A stretch of 64,000 nt of DNA from positions 1,052,406-1,116,405 of the forward strand of contig CALSFV010000024.1 of assembly GCA_943737045.1 (NCBI GenBank), in the 5' to 3' direction. How positions within the stretch are numbered: the first letter of the stretch is position 1; each line of letters starts with the position of its first letter. A program made the translations under genes and the position numbers. This DNA is from Parapristionchus giblindavisi (taxonomy: Eukaryota; Nematoda; Chromadorea; Rhabditida; Diplogasteridae). Shown piece after piece: positions 34,342 to 49,300 of the stretch. A model generated the notes under the pieces. The model saw nothing but the letters and a program-made list of their open reading frames with translations, did not search any database and was not told the origin of the DNA.

Positions 34342-37300
34342 ATGTCGAACGGTACCTCGGCAGTTCCGGTAGGCGCTACGGCTCCGGCTGACAGTGACTG
34401 CAGTAAGATCGGCACAAGGTATACCCCTACGTATGTATTTTGTAATAATAACAGATATAATAGTAAAATACTCACATGGGATTTGCAAAGACCACATGGC
34501 ACTATAATTCACTATAATGCAGTTTTCAATTCAATCTTTTCTTCATAAATTGCACGTATCTTTCTGACCTATTGTCTTTGTCTATTCATTAAGCCCCAAT
34601 GAATCTTAAACAGATTCAATTTCACTCTTGAAGGTCTTGTCTCAAGAGGTAGAACTCTATCGGGTGGGGATGAAGGGATAAAGGGGGCGAATGCATGAAT
34701 CATTGAGCTTAGTTTGATCTCAAATAATCCCTTCAAGTAATCCTCACAGTAATCCTATCTACTATCGTTTCAATTCCTCTCATACTTTCAGAGTCTTCAA
34801 AAAGACGAGCGCCGATGGATTGGTAATTACTACAAGATTTATCAATAATTTTAATTTTAATTATATATTTATTGTTTACTACCTACATTACTGTTCTGTG
34901 GTCACGTGAGAAGTTTTTTTTAGATCGATAACAATTTTCGTCTTGAAACTTGACTATGCACTACAAAAGAAATTTTTTACGATGTTTGAAAGTTTGAAAA
35001 AAGATGATAGTACGAAAAATAGGCCTTCTCTACTTTTCTTTTTCTGTAAACAACCTGAACATAACAGAACATATCTATTATTGACGGTTTCAGATTACTA
35101 CATACCTCGGGAAAAGAGATTTCATCGATCGTGGAAGCCATGTCGATCTTATTGGTAAGTGGATGGTTACGGTTATCAAGATATGACTATGGGTACCGTA
35201 TTCCGACACCATATACCGTACATCGTGTTAGTAAATGTTTTTGCCATTTCCCGGTACCGGATGTGGGTGCGTTAATAACAGTCATAATTAATATGTTGAA
35301 TCATCTAGCAAAAATTCCTCAACTCTTATTTCTATGTATATATTATTGTATTATGAATGCTTTGCACACATGACTTTTGGTCGCATTCAGTGTTTCTCTA
35401 GTCTAGTTTCGACATTATAGAGATCAATCTCAAGTTTAGGATGACTGAGATGAACTTAGTACTTAGCCTAAGGAACTGATAAGTACTCACTAAGGCCTAA
35501 GTATCGTATTTCAGATGGAATGGTTCTCATTGATGACAGTTATCTGAAGGAGAAGAAGCGTATTATCTGTCATTTGTTGGCGGCCTTTCGATATGGTAGA
35601 GAAGATTTGGATGTGCTTGGTCTCACATTCAGAAAGGATCTCATATCACAACAAGTTCAGGTATGATGGTTCTAAAACCCGGTTGCGGTATCGGTATTAA
35701 TGGGTAACTTTACTTAGGTTAGCCCCTGTATCAATCGATCCGGTTCCATTTAATATAATGACCTTCCCGGGTCAAGTGGGGAGGGGGAGACTTGAGAGGC
35801 ACATACTCATTGACTCGAATACTTTGGGACGGGTGAGAAGACTACACTCTCTCCATTTCCCATACTCTCTCGTCTCACTTTGTCCTGTCTGTCGGTCTCT
35901 TCAGTCGTCTTCGCTATTTTCAACTATGAAATATGAGACGGGCGTAGTCATTACTCTTCGTACGACCAATTATGTCCATGATGCTGGATCGAATCGGAAT
36001 ATGTTCATTTATCTTTGAAAAAAACAAAACGAGAGACAGCTTCGTTATTGCATGTCTAGATAAGGCGAACGCTGTGCTTTCGTAAGTACAGTAGTAAATC
36101 TGTCTCTGTTACATCTTATAGCGATAAACTACGGTAGTCAATCAACTACGGTAGTCAATTATCTTCGGTAGTCTCTAGTGCCGTAAGATGATGGATAAAT
36201 GTGTTCGATGCCATTGGAATAAGACTGATGAATGTTTGGACGACGGAATAGGAAAGAGGGGGGCATGGGAAGTCAACATAAGAGGAAAGATGGATATCGA
36301 GGGATCGGATGAGAGAGAGAGTTAGAGACAGATAGGGGAACGAATAGAAAAAGAGCAATAGCTGATGCTTTCCCTAGGGGTAGTAACCATGAAGCCTAGT
36401 GAGTTTCATCTTGATACACAAAGAGGAGATTATGATTCTCAATCACATAACGATGCACATGTTTTTCTCTGATTATGATATGATTTGTAACACCTTCCCT
36501 AATCAAAACCCGTTAATCCTAATCTATACTATGGCTTTTCTAATCTACCATGGGATCATATTGATATTAAGGCATCGTTTAGTCATACCATAATACAGAA
36601 TTATGATCGCGGTGAGAGTTGTCTCAAAGGTAGTTACAGCATGCTTATCATACCCTAATCCGTGCATCTCATAACCGGTAATCTTCTTGTTTGTGTAAAT
36701 ACTTTTCTTCTTCTGAGAAATGTTGTTGTGTTTTCTGTCTACTTTTGATGTTGAGTGAGCACGCGAAAAATGCTTATGTGAAAACAAAAACATCTGATTG
36801 GAGCAGACTAGAGCCACAACAAGAAAACGATGCTTGCGTAGGGTAGTTAAATTGGGGATTGCTGTTTATGTTACCAGCGGTCTGAGAACATAGAAAACTA
36901 CTCATTTGAAAACAATTGTGGTTTTCGTTTGATCCTTCCTTACCAAGCCTAGCCTTCTTTCTTCGTCTATAAAGGAGGAAATTGTAGCTAGCTTATGCAC
37001 GGAGGGTGTATTATTATGAGTGCTTTAACCGTTTGTTTCCCCTTTTGCCTCTCTTTTCTCCATACTCTCCCATATCTGGGATTACACTAAGAGGAACTCT
37101 TGAACAAAAAGAGACTCACTCTCTCGTAAAGATGAAATAGTCCAAGTTACTCTTACGAAGACCCAATATGGAAGTGAGGGAGTATAGACGAGTCAGATAA
37201 ATAGAGGAAGCACTTTAAAGTAATTGCACTGGACCCAAGTCCTCCCCATATTATCTCAAACTAAACGAGAGACGTAACGTTTATATGACAGAGGAACGAC

Positions 37301-40300
37301 CATTAACGAATAGCTAGGGCAGTTGTTCGCTTACACATACGTCATGTTTGAGTACTTTGTGGTGATAAAGCATTTGTTGCTCCTCTGAAAAGTTCGCTGT
37401 GTCCAGTGAGTAGTGAGATCTTCTCTATATCACGCCTGAAAAAGTGTGATGTACGCTGGTGTTCGGTGACATTTCATAATTGACAGCTAAATGGAGAACT
37501 GGGTGACCACAGTTTCTGAAGAACACACAGGCAATTTATAATTTGCACCTGCCACGAGTTCGTCGAGTCGAACATGAATACACTGAAAAACATCCAAAAC
37601 CTGATTGAAAGATCACAGGGAATGTTAAAAAGATGTTGTAGGGTGTAAGTAGTTGTATGATCGATCAATATGAGATGATTGACGATAGAGAATGAGTGAA
37701 TGCCATTCTCCGAAACATGTTGAGGTTATTTGTTTCTCAGGGAACGAAAAAAACATTGTGTGACCTGGGAGATATCCTGTTAACATTCAATGTTTCTTAA
37801 TATTTGTCGATATTTCTCTAATCTTTAATTTTTTTCAAACCTTATTATCTGTACTCTACGAAAGGTTGTTTGTATCTAAAGCACTGAAGCAAATCTGACA
37901 TTTATCAGCATTCCGATAAATAAAAGATGATATCTGATATCAGTGAACTTCTCTGTGATATTCGATTGAAATATAAGTTAAAAAATATATGGTGAAAGAA
38001 TTATTGATTAACTCCAGGTTTATCCTCCGGATCCCAGTCAACCGAGACGTCCTCTGACTCGACTTCAAGAACGACTTCAACGCAAACTCGGAAACAACGC
38101 CTTTCCCTTCTGGTTTGAAGTGCCAGCCAAATCGGCCTCCTCCGTCACGTTGCAGGTACTGTAGTGGTTCATGGTTACGGTAGAATGGGGTACTGTAAGC
38201 ACATCAAAATTATTTAATGGATACTGAGTTTATTTCAACATATCTGCGATTTATGACTTTATTTCGGATGAATGCGCTTCATGCATATGCACAAGCCTAA
38301 TGTGATTTTTGCTGCAATACACTGAGCTCTCTCCATTTTACATACTATCTCGTAATTCTCTAACCAACAACAGAAACTCTGCGCTTTCTTCATTTTCTGT
38401 GATCTTTCTTGACGTGAATAGAGTCCATAATCTGTGTTGAACTTTCATAACAGTGATTCAACGTTTTCCTAATTCTCTGATCTTTTCATGGCTTTATTCT
38501 TATGACTCCGACTGTCTGCACCCTCTGAATTCGATACAATCTCTAATCGTTCTCTAACTGTCTATGATCTCTCAATTCTCCACACTCTCTGGTCTTTGTC
38601 ATATCGACATCGTGCAACTCTCTCACGATGTATGTATAATATCGTATATTGGGGGAATACGAACGAGAGAAATCTAAAAGTATGTACATATCTTTGCTTC
38701 TTAGTCTCTTGGTCTCTAGGTCTATTTGTACTCTCTGTCTGTCTCGTCTATGGGAACTTCTTCCAGACCATAGTCTACGATCTAATACAATGGAAATTGG
38801 AGATGAATGCTAGAGAGCATAATGATTGGAGAGAGAAAAAGAGTAAGTTAGAGAACATGGGGACAGTGTAAAGCTGCAGATGATCAAACAATGGATTTCA
38901 CGGTCTCAGAATTGAGGAGACGATACCACATATTTTCGTTGTCAGCCGTTTCAGCCAAGGACAGCTCATTTTCAATCCTCTAGTCTCTGATAATTATGAT
39001 TATGACAGCTTTCGTCAGAGATCATGTTAGGTTTCATCTTCAGCATAAGTTTATGGAGTACCCTACGATCTAGTGAAGTTCGGGTTTCGGTCCAATACAA
39101 ATTAAACAATAATCGTTTGTGAATTGAATGTAGCTGTTCGGTTCAATGATTTCCGATGTGCTTACACCCGTAGAATGGGCGATGAACAAATTGTTCGGCG
39201 TTCTTATCTCTTCTATGTCTGTGTAGTCTTATCTCTCAATCTTTATCTCTTGGAAAGCGTCGTCAAGTGTTTACATGTTCTCCCGTGTAGAGATAGAAGA
39301 ACATAGTTATGAGTCAGAGGAAGATGAAACGGAAGAGAAAGAAGAGGTACTGGAATTATGCAAATTACACGTTACAAGTGTTGTTATACGAATCGAGGCT
39401 TCTATACTATTGGTCCTAAGTTAGTGTGTAATATGTTCATGCATAATTCATATGCACGTATTGGAATCCTAAACATGGACAAAATAAGAGGGAATAATGT
39501 TCGGATCTCTGTTTTAAGGTTGTTGCCGGTCATCTTTCAATGGACTCTCGCTGCAGCGGAAAACAAAATAGCAGGCTAAATTAGGGAATCATTTTGGAGG
39601 GTAGGAACGCACGAGTCATAAAAAGGAAGCCTAATCATAGCTTGATTGCTCCTTTGTTGTTTTCCGTTCCTTGATTGGTCCGACGATGAGACCTCATCGT
39701 CTCATTTGTTCTATCATGATGTGGATAATTGAGGTAATCAAGCGTTTGCATCAATTCTGTCTGATTATAACATCCATCTGTTCAATGACAGATGATTGCA
39801 CTATGAGATAATCTCATTATCACACATATTTGTTACGCTTCTGCTACTACATCTATGACGCTTCGCGTGCAATAGTTATATTGGGAGTTTTGTCAATGAC
39901 AAAGTACGAACCGTCTATTTATACCATCATAATGTCTTCGTCTTTCCGTGCATAAGATCAACCATGACCAAAACAGTGATGACATGAACATGTTATGGTA
40001 GTCACGTACTCACAACCTTCGGACAGAGGAGATATAGTCACATATTCACAGACTACAGTATTCAACAATAGAAGGGAGACTACCGTAATCACAGTCAGAT
40101 GGGCATCCTGATGGTAACCATGTATGGACGGATTTGTTGTTCGTTTAACGCCATTCTTGTATTATGCCCATCTCTTTGTCCCACTAATACTGTGTAAGCG
40201 ACGACTAATGTGGTTAGTTAGCCATCCTGTACCTCAATGCTCCCCCTTCTCAATTCCCCTCCCTCCTCCCTTGCCTTCCTCTCTCCCTCTCCCCCCTCCA

Positions 40301-43300
40301 CAATTCCCTCCGTCTGTATAGCTGTCTACGAGAGGGCCTGAGGAAGATACATGTTTAATTGGAATGAACGAGGGAAAGGAGAGATAATACAGAGAAAGAG
40401 TGAAATGCGAGAGACAGGAGTAAGTAAAGAGGATTAGGGTGAGAAAAAATAAATGAAGAGATCATAGACAGTTAGATAAAGAAACTAAGGATAAGCATGA
40501 GCTTAGGACTTCTTATTTTTATTGGAAATGCACGACCTTTTCACATTAACACGATTACTGTCACATAGAGAGAAGAAGTTGGCAATTACCTACTAACGGA
40601 ATTACCGGAACAGTTTATTGTTGGAGTTATAAAAAAAGTGCTTTATGGAATGGAATAATAATAATCTTTCTCACGACCGCAAATTTCTCTTTTCTCTTTG
40701 TTCTTCTATTTCTATTCATCTTGCAGTTTCTTGGTACAGATGTTCCTGGAATAGGTTCTCACATTAGATTTGAAGCACAATACAGACTCAAAATAGTTGT
40801 TTTGACCGTTTTCCATGCGGTATGCTACTGCATATCGAATGAGAAGGGGAAGCATTGGTAGAACGAGTAAAATCGCTCCTTCTGTTTCTCTGTACATCAT
40901 CATCTCTTTTGTTTCTGTGGCGATCGTAAGGTTAGCGGATAAGTCAATCATCGTGATTATTAACATTCTTTATACTTGCTTATTCAGTTCATAGTAGCTA
41001 CTCATCTTTGCAACTTCTCATTCCTTCGTCCATTCTAACACGGATGAGCGACGTTGCGCATTTTATGTGTATTACAATAGAGAACATATGGGAGAGACAA
41101 GGAGAGGGAGAAAGTTTGAGAGAGAGAAGGAGAGGGAGAGGAAGAGAAGAGGGGGAGATAGAGGAAGAGAGAGAGAGAGAGAGTTTCAGAGGGGAGAGAG
41201 AGAGGATTTCATGGACATAGGAGACAGAAAGGGACTAATTGTGTGAAAGTAGGAAGGGGAGTCTTGGTCACTGAAAGGGAAGAGGAAGGAATAGAATAAA
41301 AGGAAATCGTAGTAGCATTAGTACTAGGAGGGGAATCTCTGATCTCATCTGTACTCGGGGACTATTTACATGTTGTATCAATATATTAATAGATTCTATT
41401 TTCAACAAACTTTATGGTGATATCTAATGATAGGTAGGGAATTTAAACACATTTTTATATTTATTTATTTATTTATTTTTAAAGGTGCACCAGAACATAG
41501 TATGGACTTCTTGTGCCTTTGATTTCACTAATTTGAATAATTTGATATCACTTAGATTTTTGTTTTCATGGATGATTGACAGACTATGACAATAAGGATT
41601 CAATAGTATCCTAGTGTCCAAAGTGTCCGGTATTTTAGAGAATTAGGATACTATAAAATATTCAATTATGTATCATTCGTAAATTCATCCAATGTGTCAT
41701 GGAAGAAGGGGCCATCATAAATTAATGATTAAATATCTTCTTTCATCTATTCATCAACTCTTTTTCTTCATAGATATATCTGGATAGTTAACATCTACGC
41801 TTGTCACGAAGTAGTATAGTAGATGCTACTAACACACGTAGAAATAAGAGCAGCGCGATGAAGATGGTTTAAAGGCACATCCTGAGTTAATTTTACTGAC
41901 CATTCTGGAACGCTCTCGCAAAGAACGCGGAGAGTCCAAAATTAGCAGATGGTTTTCCTTTGATGCCAAATAGATAGCAATGACAGACTCATGATAGACA
42001 GCAGAGAAGAATGTTTAACAGGATAAAACATATATTTGATTACTATTGATGTGAAGATTCATTGTATCTTACTGACGATTTACATATGCGCAGTCATTAA
42101 TGATGTAATGGAGAGATTTATGGTTGCATTGTCCTTCGAATGATCGTTAGCAATAATCGTTCCATTATAATAGTCCCGAATCTCTATCTCACATATGTGA
42201 TTGATGTTTTTGGCCTTCACTGAGTCTCTCCCTCTCCTTATCCTTCTTCCTCTCTCCCTCTCCCTCTCTCTCTGCATCTTTCTATATCCATTTCGTGCCT
42301 TTTGCTTCTCCAACACATCTTATTTATTGCTAGTCGTTCTCATCTCAAATCACTTGAGATGAGGGAAAAGGAGAAGGAAATGAATGGATGTACATATGAA
42401 TTGATGGATGAGATATAAGATATGAACTTAGATAAGATGACCAACAAGAATCAGGAGGGAGTCCTAAAATATTCAGTATATTATTTTTTTCATTTCCCAT
42501 ATAATTTTTAAAATACATAATAATTTGATTTTTTATCGACTTACCCGTTATATTTGTCATTCTGGAGAAGCAAAGGTAGACAGATTGATGTGTGTTTGTG
42601 AAGGTTGCGAAAAGCCATAAGGAAGTCGAAGAAGTGATTCTCATTGCTAGAAAGATATTATTTATAAGTTAGGAAGTATTCTTCAGAATGGAATAAACCA
42701 GGAACCAATAATAAAGGCACACCCCGAGCTAATTTTAAACTCACCGCTCTGGTAATGCTCTTTCGCTTTCGTTGTCTAAGAGAGAGCGTAGCCAGAGCGC
42801 ATAGTAAAATCAGCTCGGTTTGCCCCTTTAAAGAAGTCGAGAGAAATGGATAAGTCTCATGGACGTTCAAGTACATGTCCTAATTGAATCTTCGTAAATT
42901 TTGTAGTCATCCTTCTATCTATTCTGTACTTTCAAGATTTGCCTCCGAAATATAAAAGCAATGGAGGACTTAAAGTACACGAGCTTAGGGATTCTTCGTG
43001 ATTTTCAGTCACAGTTCAGTTTAAGAATCAAACATTCCCCGAATGTAATAGATTAGTTATTTCTTCGTATCGTAGATGACATTGAATACTTTTTTTTTAA
43101 TATGAAAGGTCAGAGTTTGTTTTGCGAATGAAAAGGATGGGAAAATATAATGAAGAATGATTACATGTTCAAGGAGACAGACTAATAGATCAAAGAGAAA
43201 TGAATAACTCGTACGAATCGCAGTTATTGTTAAATATGATTTTTATGATAAAATTGATATTCATCATTATTTGAAATGAAACCGTGCAAAATACTCTTTT

Positions 43301-46300
43301 GACCGTTTGTTAGTCCAACGGAAATTACCCTTAAGTGTAAAAAGAGATCTAATACTAAATTGCTTGTTTTGGACAATGAATTTGATGAAATTACTCGTTT
43401 CAACTCTAAGCCAGTAGTTATCTAATGAAGGATACATAATCTACCAAGACATAATAACACTGTTATGATCAGACTACATGTTCTTGATTGCAAATCGTAG
43501 TTTCTGTGTGGTCATTGCTTCTAAATAATAAGTATTTTGTTGTAAAAAATTAAATTAATAGTATAATAAATTGCAGCCTGCTCCGGGGGACACGGGAAAG
43601 CCATGCGGTGTTGATTATGAGTTGAAGACGATTGTTGCAGCTCCTGATGGAGAAATCAAACCAAAGAAACAGTTAGTTGTTTTTTTTTATAAATAAAGTG
43701 AAATGATTTTCTTTGCAATTAAATGAGCATATATTTGTCTTTGACGAAAAAATACAATAAATTTTTAAAGCAAATGATTTCCTGTTTCACTTCTTAGCAA
43801 AAGAATAGAATGTTCTGATTTTTCGATAGTCGCTGTTTATCGGAACATGGAAAAAATTACAGTACTCGTAATTCATTGTGGTCATTATAGTAACTGTGTA
43901 CGTCTGGCCATTCGTAAGCTCACATATGCCCCGTGGGAGGCGTCACCCCAACCGATGGTCGATGTCAGCAAGGAGTTCCGAATGAGTGCTGGATTACTAC
44001 ATATGGAAGTATCACTCGATAAAGAGGTCAGAGATCAAAGATCAAATATTGGCACATGTTCAAAATGTTGGCATTACGGTGCTTAAAAGCCAAGGATTAT
44101 AGATTATTGATAGCTAATAATGTTTTGATCTTTTGTGGCTTCTAATGCGATCATGAAACCAACTTCATTTCACATGAATGAGAAAATGTTGAAAACATCA
44201 GAATGGAATTGGAAGACTGTCTTTTTAAACATAATTTGTCACGATGATATACGTAATACGTAGTCATAAATATGAGAAATGAAAGAACAAGAAAAATAGT
44301 TGAAAGATCAAAAACGAAAATACCAAAGATAAATTCTTTTCAGATGTATTATCACGGTGAGTCGATCTCAGTCAATGTTCATCTACAGAACAACAGCAAC
44401 AAGACGGTGAAGAAACTCAAGGTTAGATTGTGGTTTAGATGGAATTGATCTTTGATCTCATATAATAATGTTTGCGACACTAGGGAGCCTGATTCAAGAA
44501 AAAAACGAGTTATTTATGAATACGAAAAATGAGTGACTCAATATTGCTTGATAATAAACATTACCTCTTATAATTTAATCGCGAAACGAGAGATCACCGG
44601 GAGGTATTGAGTATTTATTTGAACGCGACCTGCATTAAATGCTTTATTGCATTTACTTGAAATATCAATTTAAAACAATAATAATAATCTGCAGGTATCC
44701 GTCGTACAAGTGGCTGATATCTGCCTATTCACGACGGCATCATACAATTGTGAAGTGGCCAGAGTGGAATCATGGTTAGTCTTACCGTTTTATAACTTTC
44801 TACTTCCAAACTATACCATACTTATTGATCTCTCTCCAATCCTTGATCTTTGATCTTTTCAGCGAAGGGTTTCCCGTTGCTCCCGGAGGCACACTTTCTA
44901 AAGTCTTCTCACTCTGTCCGCTACTTTCAAGGAATAAGGTGAATAGCCAATCGATAGAATCAATCAATCAATAATCATGCTTGACCGTGATTATTTGATA
45001 TTGTTGTAGGACAAGAGAGGGCTCGCGCTAGACGGTCAACTCAAACACGAAGACACTAATCTCGCCTCATCCACAATGTACGGTAGTTTTGGTAAATGTA
45101 AATCAAATATACGGTAGGTTTGGTTACTTGTAAATCAAATATAGATACGTTAAGTATGAGCAATGTTGCGATTATTGTTTATACATAATATTCTAATCGA
45201 TAATCGTTACAGTAAGGACAAGAACACGGAGAAGGAAGCACTAGGCATTGTTGTTCAATACAAAGTCAAGGTGAGGGTTTAAAAGAAACACATTACCAGG
45301 GCCGAAACACTGGATCGTTTTAGATTAATTATGTTTTTTTTTCTGGAAAAAGTAAAACTAACACAACCCATTTCCTTTCTTTCTTTCCCTATAATTGATT
45401 TTTCGTTTTCATTTTAAACTGAAAGAATATCTTACACTATTATTTATATAATGTTTTGTGAACGAATGAGCATCTAACTAATATAGTTACAATAAGACAA
45501 AAGAATATTTGAGGTTCGTGCATCGATTGGTGGTCCTCTTGGAGGTGATCTAGTGGCTGAATTGCCATTCACTCTCACTCATGCCAAACCAGCCGAAACA
45601 CCGGAGAATAGACCAGCAGTAAGCCAAAATTACTCATTTTAACCCTCATTTGTTTATTAACAACTTATTATGCAAATTTTATTGTACAGATAATTCTCAA
45701 ATTTCATTTTGACAATGAAACAACATTTCCTATCATTTTTGATTAAAAAAAACTATGAGTAACAACAAAAATCCAAGTCAATATTGCAGCACATTGGCTC
45801 TGGCCGCATTCTGGCCAATTCGGTCAACACTCGAGATCGACCCGATTTCCGTGCACCGCATCCTCCGCCGCAGACTCAGCCTGCAGCCGAACCAGCCCCT
45901 GAAGATATCGATCTGATACAGCTGGATGGCGTCAGCAAGTATGGTGCCATTTGGTTACTGTAGTCCGGAAATATTTTAATCGATTTCACGACGGTGATCA
46001 ATTCTCTCCCTTCCTTTATGGCAAATTGAAATATTTAAAAAATCTGTAGTGAAAAAGTATGACTAATGTTTGAAAGTATGAATTCTTTCAGTTTCGAACT
46101 TCCAATGGACAATGAAGAGGACGATGATCTCATATTTGAAGATTTCGCACGTCTTCGTCTACAGGTATCAATTACTCCCATAGAGATTTTGCAGACGTTT
46201 TGCAGATATTCGCTTGCAAATAACTGTAAAAATGTGTTATTGTTGTTTTGTATTTTTGTGTTCAAATAAATTGAACAATATTATTTGACAGGGTGCCGAT

Positions 46301-49300
46301 TCGCAAGATCAATCGGATCCCATAGGCAGTTCTCACAGCAGTCGTGGACCCAACTCCACTCCATTTGGTATGATTTTGGCATTTGAAATCAATGGCATGC
46401 ATCTATCGATATGCTTCGGAAATCATTATTTGATTATACATGCTAACATGCTATACTTTATCTACTCTCTCTAACTTTTTTCTTTGCTACTGATTTTGAG
46501 TGTTTTTCATTTGCACGATATTAAAACGCGTTCTCCATAAGAGCGGCGGGGGCATGGCACAAAGTTTCAAAATCATCCTAGGTGACTCATATTTGATGGT
46601 TGGAGTCCCTAGGGGCGGTATACACTTCAGCCAAAAAGTTGACCCAAATTATCGATTTTTGATCTACCAAAAGTCGAAAAATAAAAGTGTGAATTCCATA
46701 GCATGTTATATACCATTCGATAGAGGATCCAAAGTTATATAAGAATACCAAGTTTCATAAGTTTTCATAACTTCGTGTTCGAGAAATTGCCGATTTTCCA
46801 ATTTTGACAAGGTTTTTTTTGTTTTGATCTCATCGCTTACTATGTTACCCTCATTTCCCATTCCTGGATCTTTGATATGTTATGTAAAAATGGATGAGCT
46901 ATCCGAATATCACACTTATTAGAACATCCTGCGTGACAGTCATAGCGATATTCACTGAAATATAAGTCCAAATTAACGCCCAAACGCCGACGCAGGTTCG
47001 AATCCGGGTCCAGACTTAGATTTTTGCAAATTTTTCTCCGGCCCAAATTAGACTTTAAATTATATTTTCATGCGTTTTAATGCATTTTCACTGGTTTATT
47101 GTACGAAATAACCAAAAACATTATCAGAAATACTAAAAAATCGTATAACTGATATACAGTATCGGTAAAGTCATGGAACGCTTTTTCTTTTTTTTTTGTA
47201 ACTTTACATACAGTAAAGCAATCAAGCTAATCATTTGAGTCGATACACATAATTTATCAAAGAATATAACCATGGCGTATTGGTTTCATTAAATTAGTTC
47301 ACCGTTGCGTAGTGACGAAGCAATTCAAGTAATTTTTTTTGAAAATTTATAGTTCTTCAGTGAAAAGTCCTGTTCTTCTAAAAAAACGTGAGAGTGAAGA
47401 CATCCACTAGGGCAGCACATGCAAACATATCGGAATCAGGGGTGTGCAGCAACGGCTTTTTTGGCAACCGGAAAATAAAACATTCGGCAATTGCCTGCAA
47501 TTTCGGAATCTTTGAACTTAACCATTTAAAATGTGCTAATGATATTTTTTTTGTAGCTCTTATCAAAAATATCGTTATCAAGCGAAAACAATGACAAGAA
47601 TAAATTTCAACAACGAATGAAATATCAATAATTTTTCTTACTTATGCACATATAAGTAGAATATTCTTCTAGTTGAACAGTAGCAATTGAAAATGGTCGT
47701 TGCAAAGACTCTTACTGTATTTCTTAAAGGGGGACTCCCGTGAATATTTTCGTGAACAAACTGTGAAGACAGACAGTTAGCAAAAATTATTCTACATACC
47801 GTAGACTATTTATTTCATGCTAATTCAGCTTATTGATCGCTAGAATCATGAGTGAACCATGCACACAATCGCAGGCAAAGGCGCAATTTTTGAAAATAGG
47901 AAAGTTCGGCAATAGGATTCGAACCCGCGAACATACGCTATTTAGTCAGAAGAGTTACCACTGCACTAAGGGATCGATGTGGGCACACTCTCTTTTCTTG
48001 CATATTTCTTTTCACTTGCACAAGCGAGATGCAAGAGATTTGCATGAGCGTTCGCGGGCCTTCAAGAATGGTTTCCGCCCTCGCAAATAGTTTTGCTGCT
48101 TTCGCTGATCCGGATGGGCAAATGATGCTTCGTAGGCTACTCGTGAGATAAGCGGGTATGGTGCCTTCGTAACATTGGTCTAATGAAAGAATGAATCAAT
48201 CTCTTGTGCAGTGGAAAAATGTACACTTTCTGGAGAAAACGCATAGGCTAACTAACACAAATTCGTAATCTCAACATTTTCAAAGCAACGTGATTAATCG
48301 TTTTAATACACCAAATACCAAATTATATAAAAGATATTGTAGGTAAAACTTTTGTTTATCTGACCTTTTTAGATTATTTTATGTTTGATCTTTTTCTGCA
48401 ATTTGCCTTTTATTGTCGGCAACCAATTTCGGCAATAAAAAGTCTGCAATTTCGGCAATCGGTAACTTAGTTGCCGCATACCAATGATCGGAATGACTCT
48501 GACTCTGATTTCAAGCTGCAGAACACAGTCCTGATTCCGATATGTTTGCATGTGCTGCCTTAGTGGATGTCTTCACTCTCACGATGTTTCAAAAAAATAG
48601 GACTTTTACTAAAGAACTATTAATTTTCAAAAAAAGTGCACTTGAATTGCGCCATCGCAACGGTGAACTAATTTAATGAAACCAATACGCCATAATCTTT
48701 GATAAATTATGTGTATTGACTCAAAAGATTAGCTTGATTGCTTTCGTGTATGTAAAGTTACAAAAAAAGAAAAAGCGTTACATGACTTTACCGATACTGT
48801 ATATCAGTTATTCGTTTTTTTTAGTATTTCTGATAATGTTTTTGGCTATTTCGTACAATAAACCAGTGAAAATACATTAAAACGCATGAAAATATAATTT
48901 AAAGTCTAATTTGGGCCAGAGAAAAATTTGCAAAAATTTAAGCCTGGACCCGGATTCGAACCTGCGTCGGTGTTTGGGCGTTAATTTGGGCTTAGATTTC
49001 AGTAAATATCGCTATGACTGTCACGCAGGATGTTCAAATAAGTGTGATATTCGGATAGCCCATCCATTTTTACATAACATATCAAAGATCCAGGAATGGG
49101 AAATTAGGGTAACATAGTAAGCGATGAGATCAAAACAAAAAAACCTTGTCAAAAATTGGAAAATCGGTAATTTCTCGAACACGAAGCTATGAAAAATTTA
49201 TGAAACTTGGTATTCTTATATAACTTTGGGTCCTCTATCGAATGGTATATAACATGCTATGGAATTCACACTTTGATTTTTCGACTTTTGGTAGATCAAA

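Larger units (their letters stand above)
47157..48799. mobile_element. Nested TA-flanked element, TIR CAGTATCGGTAAAGTCATG
   Basis: Ends CAGTATCGGTAAAGTCATG and CATGACTTTACCGATACTG are exact inverted copies, flanked by TA (47155-47156 and 48800-48801). The inner arms pair over about 270 bp (CATCCACTAGGGCAGCACAT against ATGTGCTGCCTTAGTGGATG). It sits in the loop of the TTAA element and is interrupted near its own centre by a hAT-like insertion. A one-ended relative is at 18186-18463. Confidence 0.88.
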
